Part shown: positions 1-8,697 of the stretch, piece by piece
How positions within the stretch are numbered: position 1 is the stretch's first letter
Layout: every line of letters starts with the position of its first letter
DNA from: Halopseudomonas aestusnigri
GTDB taxonomy: Bacteria > Pseudomonadota > Gammaproteobacteria > Pseudomonadales > Pseudomonadaceae
Reading direction: 5' to 3'
Assembly (NCBI RefSeq): GCF_002197985.1
Contig: NZ_NBYK01000005.1
Coordinates: forward strand, 10,091-74,090
Length of the DNA stretch: 64,000 nt
Program-made: the position numbers and the translations under genes
Notes under the pieces: model-generated
Seen by the model: only the letters and a program-made list of their open reading frames with translations
Databases searched by the model: none
Told to the model about the DNA's origin: nothing

Positions 1-279
1 GCCTATGACTCTTTTTCCCGATAAATCTGCGCTACTCGCCCGCGTAAACGGGATCTGGGGCCGTGCGCACTCGACCCTATCCTCCGTAATCAAAACCACA
101 CACACGGGACGGTCGAGCTCCCGCTCGACCAGCGAACCGCCGTGCAACGTCATGGCCGAGTTGGAACTCGGCCTTCCCGTAGTGCATGTTCCTGCGACGG
201 GGGATGAGGTGCGCACGGACCAATACCCCCGTCTGCGCGGGCGAGTAGCGCAGGGCTGACGGGAAAAAGAGTCGTAGGC
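1..279. repeat. imperfect inverted-repeat (MITE-like) element
   Basis: Positions 1-20 pair with 260-279 with one mismatch, 29-44 pair perfectly with 236-251, and 59-70 pair with 209-220 with one mismatch. The two halves therefore fold into one long imperfect stem. The centre has two smaller hairpins (GGTCGAG/CTCGACC near 111-130 and GCCGAGTT/AACTCGGC near 153-170). No transposase or convincing gene is present. This organisation suggests a non-autonomous palindromic element or a large intergenic structured repeat. The left edge of the window may cut it, so its true end and any target-site duplication cannot be seen. Confidence 0.6.
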
Positions 280-545
280 TGTCTGAGGAGCGCAGCGACG
301 AGTTTTACGACTCCCCGTCAGGCCGAGCAACGCAGCGAACCCGAAGGGCCGCGCAGCCGGGTGGCCTTTCTTTTGGTTACTTTTCTTTGGCCACACAAAG
401 AAAAGTGACTCGCCAGAAAGGCGAAAGGAATCGCAATGAATGCGAGGAAGTGAGCCTTAAATACCAAAGCCGAGCACGCATATCGAAGAGACCACAAAAC
501 CAGCAAAGGGCACGATTTGCTGTATTTATCAGGGCGACCCAAAGA
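280..545. repeat. intergenic mosaic repeat with TTTTGGTTACTTTTC hairpin
   Basis: This gene-free stretch follows the inverted-repeat element. Positions 302-322 resemble the reverse complement of 255-277, so the element extends as a partly repeated stem. Positions 376-388 (GTTACTTTTCTTT) pair with 397-409 with one mismatch. That hairpin is a widely dispersed intergenic motif I recognise from many proteobacterial genomes; its function is unknown. The rest holds nothing I can interpret. It lies downstream of the histidine kinase gene and could include its transcription end. Confidence 0.5.
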
Positions 546-3146
546 TCACCCACTCACCGCCAACAAATGACTCATCGCCGTCTTCAACTTCATCGGCTTC
601 ACCGGCTTGTGCAAAATCACATGCCCCAACTCCCGCACCTGTAGCTTGAGCGCGTTGCTGTAGTTGGCGGTGATCAGCAGCACGGGCAGCGGTGAGCTGC
701 GGCGGGCGTTGATGCGTTGGACGACGTCGACGCCGTTGACGTCGTTGTCGAGGTGGTAGTCGGCGATCAGCAGGTCGGCCTGGGCGTGGAAGTTGTCGAC
801 CTGGGCTGCGAGGTCTTCTTCCGACAGCGCGGTGATGACGTTGCAGCCCCAGCCTTCCAGCAGCGTGCGCATGCCGGCGCAGATGGCGGCATCGTTATCC
901 AGCACCCAGACGGTGGAGCCCGGCAGGCGTTCGCCGATGCGGGCGGTGACCGGTTCGTCCTGCACCACGGTCGGTTGCAGGCGGCCGAACGGCACATCCA
1001 CGCTGAACACCGAGCCACGGCCTTCGACCGAGCGTACACGGATGCGATGGCCGAGCATGCGGGCGATCTTGTCGACGATGGCAAGACCAAGCCCCAGCCC
1101 ACGGTCGCGGGTGTTGGCGCTGGGGTTGACCCGTTTGAACTCCTGAAAAATCTCCTGCAGCTTGTCTTCCGGGATACCCATGCCGGTGTCCCAGACTTCG
1201 ATGCGCAGGCCGTGGGCATGGCGACGGCAGCCAAGCAGGATGCGCCCGGATGGCGTGTAGCGGATGGCGTTGGTGAGGAAGTTGCGCAGGATGCGTAGCA
1301 GCAGTTGGGCATCGCTGCGCACCACCGCACCACACGGCACAAAGCTCAGCTGCAGACCTTCGCTGGCGGCGAGCTGGCGATATTCGTTGGCGAGGTTGTC
1401 GAGCAGGCTGTCGAGGCAGAAGGCGTTGATATCCGGCTTGATGACCCCGGCGTCCAGCTTGGAAATGTCGACCAGCGTGCCGAGCAGGTTTTCGACATCC
1501 TCCAGCGAGTGGCTGACCTGCCGCACCAGCGATGCACTGCCCTCCGGCACCTGCTGCTCCAGCAGCGCGCCGGTGAATAGCCGGGCGGCGTTGAGCGGCT
1601 GCAGCAGGTCGTGGCTGACGGCGGCGAGAAACTTGGTTTTCGACAGGTTGGCCTGCTCGGCTTCGCGCTTGGCCTCGCGCAGGCGCGCTTCGGCCTCGGC
1701 GCGCTCGCGGATCTCCTGGCGCATCTGACTGTTTACTTCGGTCAGCTCCTGAGTGCGCTCGCGCACGCGCTGCTCCAGATGCTGATAGGCCTGATGCAGC
1801 GCCTCGGAGGTGCGCCGCCGCTCGGTGATGTCGCGAATCATGACGAAGATGCCGACCACCTCGCCCTCGCTGTCACGGTTCGGCACATAGGAGCGCAGCA
1901 GGTAGCGCTGGTGGCCGTCCAGATTGGGTTCGGCAAACTCGAAGCTGACGCTTTCGCCGTTGAAAGCCCGGGCGATGTATGGCTCCAGGCGGGCGTACTG
2001 CTCGGCGCTGTGCACCCGATGCAGGCTGTGACCGAGAATCTCGCCACGCGCCCAGCCGTACCAGTCTTCATAGACCTTGTTGGTGAACTGGTAGGTCAGA
2101 TCGGCACCGACGTAGGCGATCAGCGCCGGTACATGGTCAGTAATCAGCCTGACCCAGCGCTCGCTGTCCTCCAGCGCGCGGGCGTAGAGGTCGCGCTCAG
2201 TAATGTCGGTAAAGGTGTTGACGAAGCCGCCGGTGGGCATGGGATGCGTGCGCACCTCCAGCACCCGGCCATTGCCCAGATGCTGCTCGCAGGTCAGCAC
2301 CGGCGCGCCCTGCTCGGTGCGGCTATAGGGCGTGAACAGCTCCAGCTCGCTGTCTTCCATCACCTCATCAAAGGGGCGGTGGGCTTCAATCGGCGCCAGC
2401 CCGGCCAGTTCCAGGAAGCGGCCGTTCCAGACTTCCAGCGCGCCTTCGTCATTCACCACGGCGACGCCCTGGGACAGACTGTCGACGGTACGCTGCAGCA
2501 ACCGGGTCTTCTGCTCCAGCGCCTTCTCGCGCCGCGCTTTCTCGGACTGCTTGAGGTCGGTGATGTCGGTGTACATGATCACCAGCCCGCCTTCGCGGGT
2601 CGGCCGTTCGCTGACCTGCATCCAGCGCTGGTCACGCAGCTGGTGCAGCAGATGGCCGTCGGCAGCGGCGTCGGTGTCGACAATCAGCCCGGCACGCAGC
2701 GCCATGCGCTTGACCTCACCCAGCGAGGTGCCTTCGGTAATGCGCACGCCGGTGCCCTGCCAGAACGCGGCGAAGCGGCGGTTGTAGAGCACGATGCGCT
2801 TGTTCTCGTCGAACAGCACGAAGGCATCGGGCACGCTTTCGATGGCGTCGATCAGATAGTGATGCGCCTTTTCGGCGCGCGCGCGCGCATCGCTCAGCAG
2901 GCGGTTGCTGGCCTGCAGCTCGGCCATGGTGTCGTTCAGCGCCTGAGTGCGTTCACGCACCTGTTCGGCCAATTCCACCGAGTGCTGAAACGCGGCGTAG
3001 CTTTCGGTGCGCTGGCTGGAACTGGATTCGACCCGTTCGATCAGCGCGGCGTTGATGCGTTTGAGTTTGCGGTTTTCCGCCCGCAGCGCCTCCAGCTCGG
3101 CCAGCAGCTCCGGGTCATGCAGCGGCAACTCAACGCGGGAATGCAA
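546..3146 (-). CDS. nahK: PAS-rich hybrid histidine kinase, NahK/ErcS' type
   Basis: Cytoplasmic hybrid sensor kinase of 866 residues with no membrane segment. Order: N-terminal coiled coil (about 12-95), three PAS domains (about 100-197, 218-317, 330-442, each ending in a (Y/F)TDITE/IRDITE-like motif), a second coiled coil (445-500), a HisKA domain with the phospho-acceptor His at about 512 (AVSHDLLQPLN), an HATPase with DTGMGIP and GLGLGLAI boxes, and a C-terminal receiver with Asp about 796 (LIADYHLD) and Lys in HKPVKP. The start is a TTG overlapping the upstream FIST gene by 17 bp, so the two are probably cotranslated. In P. aeruginosa an equivalent kinase (NahK/ErcS') also sits beside a FIST gene near the exa alcohol-oxidation genes, which fits this context. 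The family is known for phosphorelay signalling in ethanol oxidation and for controlling biofilm or virulence through HptB; the ligand here is unknown. Confidence 0.85.
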   Translation of the reverse strand: MHSRVELPLHDPELLAELEALRAENRKLKRINAALIERVESSSSQRTESYAAFQHSVELAEQVRERTQALNDTMAELQASNRLLSDARARAEKAHHYLIDAIESVPDAFVLFDENKRIVLYNRRFAAFWQGTGVRITEGTSLGEVKRMALRAGLIVDTDAAADGHLLHQLRDQRWMQVSERPTREGGLVIMYTDITDLKQSEKARREKALEQKTRLLQRTVDSLSQGVAVVNDEGALEVWNGRFLELAGLAPIEAHRPFDEVMEDSELELFTPYSRTEQGAPVLTCEQHLGNGRVLEVRTHPMPTGGFVNTFTDITERDLYARALEDSERWVRLITDHVPALIAYVGADLTYQFTNKVYEDWYGWARGEILGHSLHRVHSAEQYARLEPYIARAFNGESVSFEFAEPNLDGHQRYLLRSYVPNRDSEGEVVGIFVMIRDITERRRTSEALHQAYQHLEQRVRERTQELTEVNSQMRQEIRERAEAEARLREAKREAEQANLSKTKFLAAVSHDLLQPLNAARLFTGALLEQQVPEGSASLVRQVSHSLEDVENLLGTLVDISKLDAGVIKPDINAFCLDSLLDNLANEYRQLAASEGLQLSFVPCGAVVRSDAQLLLRILRNFLTNAIRYTPSGRILLGCRRHAHGLRIEVWDTGMGIPEDKLQEIFQEFKRVNPSANTRDRGLGLGLAIVDKIARMLGHRIRVRSVEGRGSVFSVDVPFGRLQPTVVQDEPVTARIGERLPGSTVWVLDNDAAICAGMRTLLEGWGCNVITALSEEDLAAQVDNFHAQADLLIADYHLDNDVNGVDVVQRINARRSSPLPVLLITANYSNALKLQVRELGHVILHKPVKPMKLKTAMSHLLAVSG

Positions 3147-4308
3147 AGGCCACCCCGGTGAAGGTCTGGTTGATGTGCATGCCGTTGAACTGCTCGCCGT
3201 AGGTGTTGAAGCCGATCACCCGGTTGGCAGCGAGAAACTCCGACATGCGCTTATCTTCACCACGCAGCTCGGATTCCATGCGGCGCAGGAAGCAGTCGCA
3301 GCCGAGGATCAGCACCGGTTCACCGAGACGCTGACGCAGCTGCTCAAAACGCAGGCGCAGATTGGGCAGCAGCTCGCCTGGTGTCATCGCGGTCAGCACG
3401 ATGCCGGTATCCACCGCGCAGTAGAAGGTCAGGCTGCGGTCCGGATTGACGCGCTGAATCGAGCGCACGTAGAACTGGTCGCGAATGCGCACCGCCAGCG
3501 CGTCGAGGGCGAAGTGTTTGCCGCTCAGCTCATCCACCGGCACGCCGACCAGCCGGGCGTATTCCTCGGCGGCGGGTTCGGCGTTCAGTTCAAGTACGGT
3601 ACGGGTGCTGCTGTCGGCGTCGGTCACCACCAGCTTGCTGTCGGTGGGTTTGAGGTGATGGGTGGTGAACACCTCAAAGTCCAGCCAGGTGTTGACCATC
3701 ACCACCACGGCGGCGCCGGTAACGAAGCGGCCCTGGTAGTAGACGTGGGTGTGGCTCAGGTGGTTGTCGTCGCCGGCCGAACCGCCGAAATGGGGAATGC
3801 TGCCGAGCGCGGCGCTCAGGGTGTTGAGCACCAGCTCCTCGCGACTGGACAGACCATCGAGCAGGGTCAGGGCAAAGGTGTGATCCTTGACCGGTGCCAG
3901 ATTGACCTGCCGACAGTGACCCAGCATCCGCTCTACCGCCTGCTGCGCCTCAACCAGACTGAAGCTCTCAAGTCCACGGATCAGCGTGCAGTCGACCGCA
4001 AAGGTGCGCAGGTCGAGCCCGACCGCGCTGATGCAGCCGCGGCCATATCCTGCGGCGCTGATTTCTCCGGCGGTGGTGCAGCCCAGCAGCATGACGCCGC
4101 CAAAGTGCTGATCCAGCGCGGTCGCCAGCTGGTCGAGCGGATATTCCGCCGAGCAGAAGAACAGCACGCAGCCCAGATGCGGGTGCAGCAGCTGACGCGC
4201 CAGATCCTGCGCCGCAGCGTCCGGGTCGGTGGCCTCGGTCATGGCGGTGCGGAAGCAGTCGTCGAGCGGCTGGGTGCTGAAGTCGGGCATACCGGAAATC
4301 GGGTTCAT
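3130..4308 (-). CDS. FIST-domain sensory protein
   Basis: A 392-residue protein with FIST_N (about 30-220) and FIST_C (about 225-370) regions. Seen motifs include LGCTTAGEIS, ALTLLDGLSSREELVL, GGSAGDDN and a C-terminal GFNTYGEQFNGMHINQT segment typical of FIST_C. FIST domains are thought to bind small ligands, possibly amino acids, and feed into signal transduction. The gene precedes and overlaps the PAS histidine kinase, so it is a likely input partner of that kinase. ATG start at 4308. A copy of the CTACC-N5-AGTA motif lies 48 bp upstream, on the same strand. The ligand cannot be inferred. Confidence 0.85.
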   Translation of the reverse strand: MNPISGMPDFSTQPLDDCFRTAMTEATDPDAAAQDLARQLLHPHLGCVLFFCSAEYPLDQLATALDQHFGGVMLLGCTTAGEISAAGYGRGCISAVGLDLRTFAVDCTLIRGLESFSLVEAQQAVERMLGHCRQVNLAPVKDHTFALTLLDGLSSREELVLNTLSAALGSIPHFGGSAGDDNHLSHTHVYYQGRFVTGAAVVVMVNTWLDFEVFTTHHLKPTDSKLVVTDADSSTRTVLELNAEPAAEEYARLVGVPVDELSGKHFALDALAVRIRDQFYVRSIQRVNPDRSLTFYCAVDTGIVLTAMTPGELLPNLRLRFEQLRQRLGEPVLILGCDCFLRRMESELRGEDKRMSEFLAANRVIGFNTYGEQFNGMHINQTFTGVAFAFPR

Positions 4309-4356
4309 GCCAACGATTCTAGAGAGCAGGCAAGCCCCGGCCCTATGCTACTTCAG

Positions 4357-4370
4357 TACTGGATTGGTAG
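4357..4370 (-). promoter_or_regulatory. candidate operator CTACCAATCCAGTA upstream of FIST-kinase operon
   Basis: The minus-strand sequence CTACCAATCCAGTA fits the CTACC(A/T)ANNNAGTA pattern found upstream of other alcohol-oxidation genes in this window. It is 48 bp before the FIST start. Function is inferred only from recurrence and position. Confidence 0.4.
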
Positions 4371-4400
4371 GTCTTGGGGACGACGCGGAGCGGGGCTGGT

Positions 4401-4500
4401 GATTGACGGAGAAGCCTGCGGCGTTCTCCATCCTACATGGTTGAGGTGCGGGGCTGGCGGCGGCCGTAGGGTGGAGAATCGCGTAGCGTTCTCCACCATG
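4401..4500. repeat. pair of REP-like hairpins
   Basis: Two related short palindromes: GGAGAA (4408-4413) pairs with TTCTCC (4424-4429), and GGTGGAGAA (4470-4478) pairs perfectly with TTCTCCACC (4489-4497). Each is flanked by a CTAC/GTAGG-type end and they lie in opposite orientation, like a BIME pair. They are in the gap between FIST and the porin terminator. Confidence 0.6.
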
Positions 4501-4548
4501 AGCGCCCCGCCGAAGCCCCGCAGCCAAGCTGGAACTCGGCCGTCCCAG

Positions 4549-4583
4549 AAACAAAAACCCCCGCCTGCTCACACAGGCGGGGG
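4549..4583 (-). terminator. rho-independent terminator of the porin gene
   Basis: A 10-bp perfect stem (4558-4567 with 4574-4583, CCCCCGCCTG/CAGGCGGGGG) with a 6-base loop, followed on the minus strand by TTTTTGTTT. It starts 20 bp after the porin stop. Confidence 0.9.
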
Positions 4584-4602
4584 CCGGTACTGCTGAAGGC
4601 TC

Positions 4603-5769
4603 TTACCAGCTCAGGGCAACACCCAGAGCGACGGAGTCGGTCTCTTCGATGGTGACGCTGTTGGTGCGGTCTTCGATCTCAAACTGGTTGTACTCGGCTA
4701 CCAGCGTCAGGTGCTCGTTGATGCTGTGGAACAGGCCGATGGCGCGGGTTTCGTAGTCAGCGGCAACGCCCAGGCCATTGCCGTCGTCTTCGGTCTTGCC
4801 ATAGGACAGCGCCAACCGGGTCTTGCCGCCGAAGGTGTAGGAACCCTGCAACAGGTGTCCAGTGCTGTCAACTTCACGCAGTACCGCTTCGCCCGCATTG
4901 TTGGTGAAGAACGGGTTGATGCCTTCGGCGTCAAAACCGGATGCGGTCAGCGACAGGGCGCCCATCTTCGCCTGGACGCCGTAGCCAAAACCCTGCGAGG
5001 TCACGTCGTCGACGGTGCTGTCGGTGTTCTTGGAGGTCTGGTAGCCGGCGTTCACCCAGCTGTAGATATCGGCGCCAGCCAGATCGAACTGGTAGGTGAC
5101 TTCAGTTTCGAAACGCGGTGCGTCCTGGTAGTTCTTGCCGACAGCGCTGTCGTCACTGGTGTCGACCGGGTCCATGATACCGGCGGCAACACGCAGGCCA
5201 CCCATGACCGGCGAGCGGTAGGTGATCTGAGCGGTCGGGAACGGGTACGGGTAGCCGCTGCCGATGTTGCCGAAGGACACGCCGCCGCCGTCGACCAGAC
5301 CCAGTGTGTCGCTGACCTGACCGTAACCGGCGAGCATTTCGTCGAGCAGGATGTTGGAGCGGGCAAACAGCCCGAAGTCCTTACCGACCAGCACTTCACC
5401 CCAGTCGCCGCCGATAGTGCCGTAGAACTGACGTACGTCGATGGCGGTCGCGGTGCCGTTGGTTTCGCTGTCGTTGATGGTGACCCAGAACGACGAACGC
5501 GCGCCGAGTGTCAGGTCGCCCATGTCCTTGCCCATGTTGAAGCCGATGTAGTTCGGCAGAAAGCCCATCTTGACGCGGGCCTGATCGCGGTCCAGGTCGT
5601 CATTGATGTTGTCGGTGTCGGTCTGAACGTAGAAGGCATTGACGTAGCCGTCAGCGGAGAAGGTGGTGCCGTCTTCGTCGTACAGGGTAATGGCGGCGGA
5701 GGCCGGCGCGCTCAGCAACGCGAGGGCGATGGGGGTCAGCAGGGTGCAGGCAATCTTGTTCTTGTACAT
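4603..5769 (-). CDS. Gram-negative trimeric porin (OmpC/Porin_4-like)
   Basis: Outer-membrane beta-barrel of 388 residues. A signal peptide (KNKIACTLLTPIALALLSAPASA) is followed by ITLYDEDGTTFSADGYVNAF, and amphipathic strands run to a C-terminal aromatic residue (GVALSW), as expected for BAM recognition. The ATG at 5769 is chosen because GGAGAG lies about 8 bases upstream and the signal peptide starts there; an upstream in-frame start would add 12 non-signal residues. A single-gene unit with its own terminator. A regulatory-looking palindrome cluster lies 140-170 bp upstream, containing one copy of the motif shared with the dehydrogenase promoters, so it may be an alcohol-induced porin. Substrate specificity is unknown. 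Confidence 0.85.
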   Translation of the reverse strand: MYKNKIACTLLTPIALALLSAPASAAITLYDEDGTTFSADGYVNAFYVQTDTDNINDDLDRDQARVKMGFLPNYIGFNMGKDMGDLTLGARSSFWVTINDSETNGTATAIDVRQFYGTIGGDWGEVLVGKDFGLFARSNILLDEMLAGYGQVSDTLGLVDGGGVSFGNIGSGYPYPFPTAQITYRSPVMGGLRVAAGIMDPVDTSDDSAVGKNYQDAPRFETEVTYQFDLAGADIYSWVNAGYQTSKNTDSTVDDVTSQGFGYGVQAKMGALSLTASGFDAEGINPFFTNNAGEAVLREVDSTGHLLQGSYTFGGKTRLALSYGKTEDDGNGLGVAADYETRAIGLFHSINEHLTLVAEYNQFEIEDRTNSVTIEETDSVALGVALSW

Positions 5770-5908
5770 GGTGCTCTCCGATGTAATCAGTGACTGAAGC
5801 GTCACGCCGATTATCAGAAAGCCCCCTGCCCGCCCCCATTGGCCATGAGCGGCGGTTGTATTGCCCTTTGGTGTGTGCGACCAAGCGACGAAGAAAATCG
5901 CCGGCGGC

Positions 5909-5938
5909 AGGTTGTATTTACAACCTACCTAGGTAGTA
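5909..5938. promoter_or_regulatory. overlapping palindromes upstream of the porin
   Basis: AGGTTGTATTTACAACCT (5909-5926) is a perfect 8-bp-arm palindrome. It overlaps the perfect palindrome CTACCTAGGTAG (5925-5936), which continues as CTACCTAGGTAGTA (5925-5938) and matches the cluster-wide motif CTACC(A/T)ANNNAGTA. The site is about 140-170 bp before the porin start, a reasonable activator position. Confidence 0.45.
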
Positions 5939-5952
5939 CACATGCGCCTTTT

Positions 5953-8529
5953 TCAGTCCGCCCCGGCCTGCCGACTGAGCAGGCGCCAACGCGCACTGTG
6001 CGGCAGGCGACTGACGAATGCGCGCCAGTGCAGGGCGTCAAGCTGCAGCAACGCCTGCCGCTCTGCCACCAACTGATCTTCGCGCTGCCAGAGACAGTCT
6101 TCCCAGTGCGCCTCAAAACCCTGCTGCGGGTGCTGCCGATACTGCTCCAGCAACTGCGAAAGGTGCACGGCATGGTCCTGCAATTGAACGGTAGACAGGG
6201 CACCCAGATGCTTGAGGCTCTGCTCCAGAAAGCGGTCTACCGCCGATTCGATGCAGCGGTGTGAACGGTCCGGCGACTGCACCAGCAGCAACAGACCGGG
6301 GCGGCCGGCACGGCGATGCAGGCGCGCGACTACCCAGTAGCCCAGCTGCTGGCGGGTGCGCAGCTCGGCAAAGAAGGAATCAGCCAGCAAGTGGTGCAGC
6401 AGACGCCAGCAGGCCGCTTCCAGCAGGCTGTCGCCTTCAGCCGGCAGATACAGCAGCTGGGCGCGGTCGGTGTGCTTGCTGCTGACCTCGCTGACCTGCA
6501 GCTGCCCCGGCTGCAGCTGCGGCAACGGACAGCGCCAGGCAAACGGCTGCATCAGACTCGGGCACAGATTGATCAGCAATTTGGCCACTTGCGAGCGCTC
6601 GGCCTCCGGCCAGCCGTCGGGTTTGAGCCAGATGATCTGCGCCTGCCCGCACAGCCGCTGCCAGAGCGCCAACGGGTCGCGCAGCCGCAAGGCCTGAGTC
6701 GAGCGTTCCTGCTCCAGCGTCTGCAGCAGCCGCCAGGCGGGCAAGGCGTCCTGCTCGTCCTGCAACCAGCGACGACTGCGACGCTCGATCAAAGGCAGCT
6801 GGCTGGCCGCAGGCGGCGTCTGCAACTGACTCAGCAGCTCGCGCACAAAGCCAGGCAACAGGGCCTGCGGACCACGCACATCCAGCACCAGTTGGCCCGG
6901 CGCCAGCGACCATTGCAGCCCCACGCCAACCCGCGCGCCCCAACGCTCCAGCGCCTCGCTTTGCAGCGTCCAGCAAGCCTGCAGCCAGCGCCGCTCGGCC
7001 AGTGTTGCCGAACTGTCTGCCCAGCACCATGCCAGTCGGGTGCGCAACGCCCCACCTTGCGGACTAAAGCGTTGCAGACGCAGACCGGGCGCGACCGATG
7101 ACCAGCGCAGCCCTTTGGGTGCCTCGGCCAGCGGACCAAGGCAGGGGCCGAGCCGACCGGCCAGGTTGGCGGTCGGCGCAGGGCTAGGCGGCAACGCGCA
7201 TGCCTGCCAGCGGGTGTCGGTGTGCGCACACAGCTCGTCGCCTGGCAGCCTTGGCAGGCGCTGCAACAGTAAACGGTTGGTCGGATTCAGTTGGCTGAGC
7301 AGTTGCTGCCAATCGGCCAGGCCGAGAGTCGGCAGCGCAACGCCAGCCACATCCAGTACCTGTTCCGCCGACAGCGTCAGCAACCGATCGGCGTAGCAAC
7401 GGCAGCTGTCGAGCATGTCACCCTGCGGGCCAAGATCAAAGGCGGTCTGCGCCAGAGCCCGACGCGCCGCCTGCTGCCACTCGGCCGGGTCCTTGCTGCG
7501 CATGGCCTGCAGCCAGCCGTCCAGGCCGGCCAGCACCTGTTCGGGCTCGGCGTCAGCACTGTACAACTCGATACGCAGCAGCGCCTGACCGCCGACGTCC
7601 GGCTCCAGCGAGGCGCGCAACTCATCGAGCAAACCGCGATCGCGCAGATATCCCAGCGCGCCTGCGGGCGAGGGGCTGTTCAGCCATTCATCCAGCCAGT
7701 GCGCTGCAGCGCCGTGCGAATCACACTCGCGCAGGGGATACAGCAACACCGTCTGCGGCTGACTGCTGCGACCTTGCCATTCCACCTGACGCGGCAACTG
7801 GCCTGGCGCAAACAGCGGCAGGACGAAAGGTTCAGGCGCGCGCCCCGCCGGCAGTTGCTCCGCGCTGTCCCGTGCCAGCGCCAGCAGTTGCTCTGGCGCC
7901 TGCGGCCCGTGCAGCACCAGCGCCATGCTTCCCGCACGGTAGTGGATGGCGTGCCACTGGCTCAGCCGCTCGGATACCCTAGCCGCGTCCCCCGCCAGTG
8001 TTTGCGCATTGCCGGCGGTAAAGCGGCTGAGTGGATGCTGCGATTGCACCTGCGTGGCGAGCACCGCCTGGGCATGGATGTCATCGTCGGCCAGTCGGGT
8101 CTTGAACTCGGCGTCAATCACCCGCCGTTCCTGCTCGATCTGTTCAGGGGCAAACAATGGTGCCGCCAGCATGTCGGTCAGCTGGGCCAGGCATGGCTGC
8201 AGGCCCTGCGGGCTGACCGAGCAGAAAAAACGGGTGGCATAGGGTGCGGTGCTGGCATTGAAGCGCCCGCCCCACTCCGCTACCCGGGCCGGGAACGCGC
8301 CGGGCTCAGGCCAGCGCTGCGAACCCATAAACAGCATGTGTTCGAGCAGATGCGCCAGCCCCGGCAGGTCATCGGGCTCGGCATGGCTGCCGGCGGCAAC
8401 CTGATAAACCGCCGTCGCCTGGCTGGCGTGGGCGTCGTGAATCAGCAGACAGAGCAGACCGTTACTGGCGCGGTACAACTGGTAGTCGCGCTGGTCGGCA
8501 GGCAGGGAGGCAAGCGGTATCGGGTGCAC
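5953..8529 (-). CDS. pqqF: PqqF-like M16 zinc peptidase (PQQ biosynthesis)
   Basis: An 858-residue insulinase-family (M16) peptidase. The N-terminal catalytic domain has the inverted zinc motif HLLEHMLF (HxxEH, about 62-66) and the downstream glutamate in EQERRVIDAEF. The rest consists of the usual weakly conserved inactive M16 repeats, including a GYWV motif in the third quarter. PqqF helps process the PqqA precursor peptide in pyrroloquinoline quinone synthesis. The length fits PqqF, and a PQQ dehydrogenase lies directly upstream on the same strand. No pqqA-E genes are in the window, so they must lie elsewhere. M16 membership is certain; the PqqF assignment rests on length and neighbours. 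Confidence 0.8.
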   Translation of the reverse strand: MHPIPLASLPADQRDYQLYRASNGLLCLLIHDAHASQATAVYQVAAGSHAEPDDLPGLAHLLEHMLFMGSQRWPEPGAFPARVAEWGGRFNASTAPYATRFFCSVSPQGLQPCLAQLTDMLAAPLFAPEQIEQERRVIDAEFKTRLADDDIHAQAVLATQVQSQHPLSRFTAGNAQTLAGDAARVSERLSQWHAIHYRAGSMALVLHGPQAPEQLLALARDSAEQLPAGRAPEPFVLPLFAPGQLPRQVEWQGRSSQPQTVLLYPLRECDSHGAAAHWLDEWLNSPSPAGALGYLRDRGLLDELRASLEPDVGGQALLRIELYSADAEPEQVLAGLDGWLQAMRSKDPAEWQQAARRALAQTAFDLGPQGDMLDSCRCYADRLLTLSAEQVLDVAGVALPTLGLADWQQLLSQLNPTNRLLLQRLPRLPGDELCAHTDTRWQACALPPSPAPTANLAGRLGPCLGPLAEAPKGLRWSSVAPGLRLQRFSPQGGALRTRLAWCWADSSATLAERRWLQACWTLQSEALERWGARVGVGLQWSLAPGQLVLDVRGPQALLPGFVRELLSQLQTPPAASQLPLIERRSRRWLQDEQDALPAWRLLQTLEQERSTQALRLRDPLALWQRLCGQAQIIWLKPDGWPEAERSQVAKLLINLCPSLMQPFAWRCPLPQLQPGQLQVSEVSSKHTDRAQLLYLPAEGDSLLEAACWRLLHHLLADSFFAELRTRQQLGYWVVARLHRRAGRPGLLLLVQSPDRSHRCIESAVDRFLEQSLKHLGALSTVQLQDHAVHLSQLLEQYRQHPQQGFEAHWEDCLWQREDQLVAERQALLQLDALHWRAFVSRLPHSARWRLLSRQAGAD

Positions 8530-8596
8530 GGCAGGTCACGCAGGGTAGAAGCCAGTGCTCAGGTTAACGCAGCCTGAGAGGGCGCCCGGCAAACCG

Positions 8597-8610
8597 GTAC
8601 CAAAGTAGTA
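8597..8610 (+). promoter_or_regulatory. candidate operator upstream of pqqF
   Basis: GTACCAAAGTAGTA lies 67 bp before the pqqF start, in opposite orientation to the gene. It matches the CTACC(A/T)ANNNAGTA motif in all but its first base. Between it and the upstream dehydrogenase stop are two hairpins (8635-8643/8649-8657 and 8667-8692) that may end the dehydrogenase transcript, although no T-tract follows. Confidence 0.4.
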
Positions 8611-8697
8611 AATTGCCGCGACAGGCGGCGAAGAACCGGGCGCAGGACGCGCCCGGTGGCAGGATGCGGGAGTACGCCTAGGCGCACTCCCGACTGC

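Noticed and set aside
5-259. An 84-codon frame in the left-edge palindrome
   Set aside because: It lies wholly within the inverted repeat; its translation has no domain character and would be a by-product of the repeat.
717-3161. Long plus-strand frames opposite the histidine kinase and FIST genes
   Set aside because: They are antisense by-products of GC-rich coding DNA without domains, overlapping well-supported genes.
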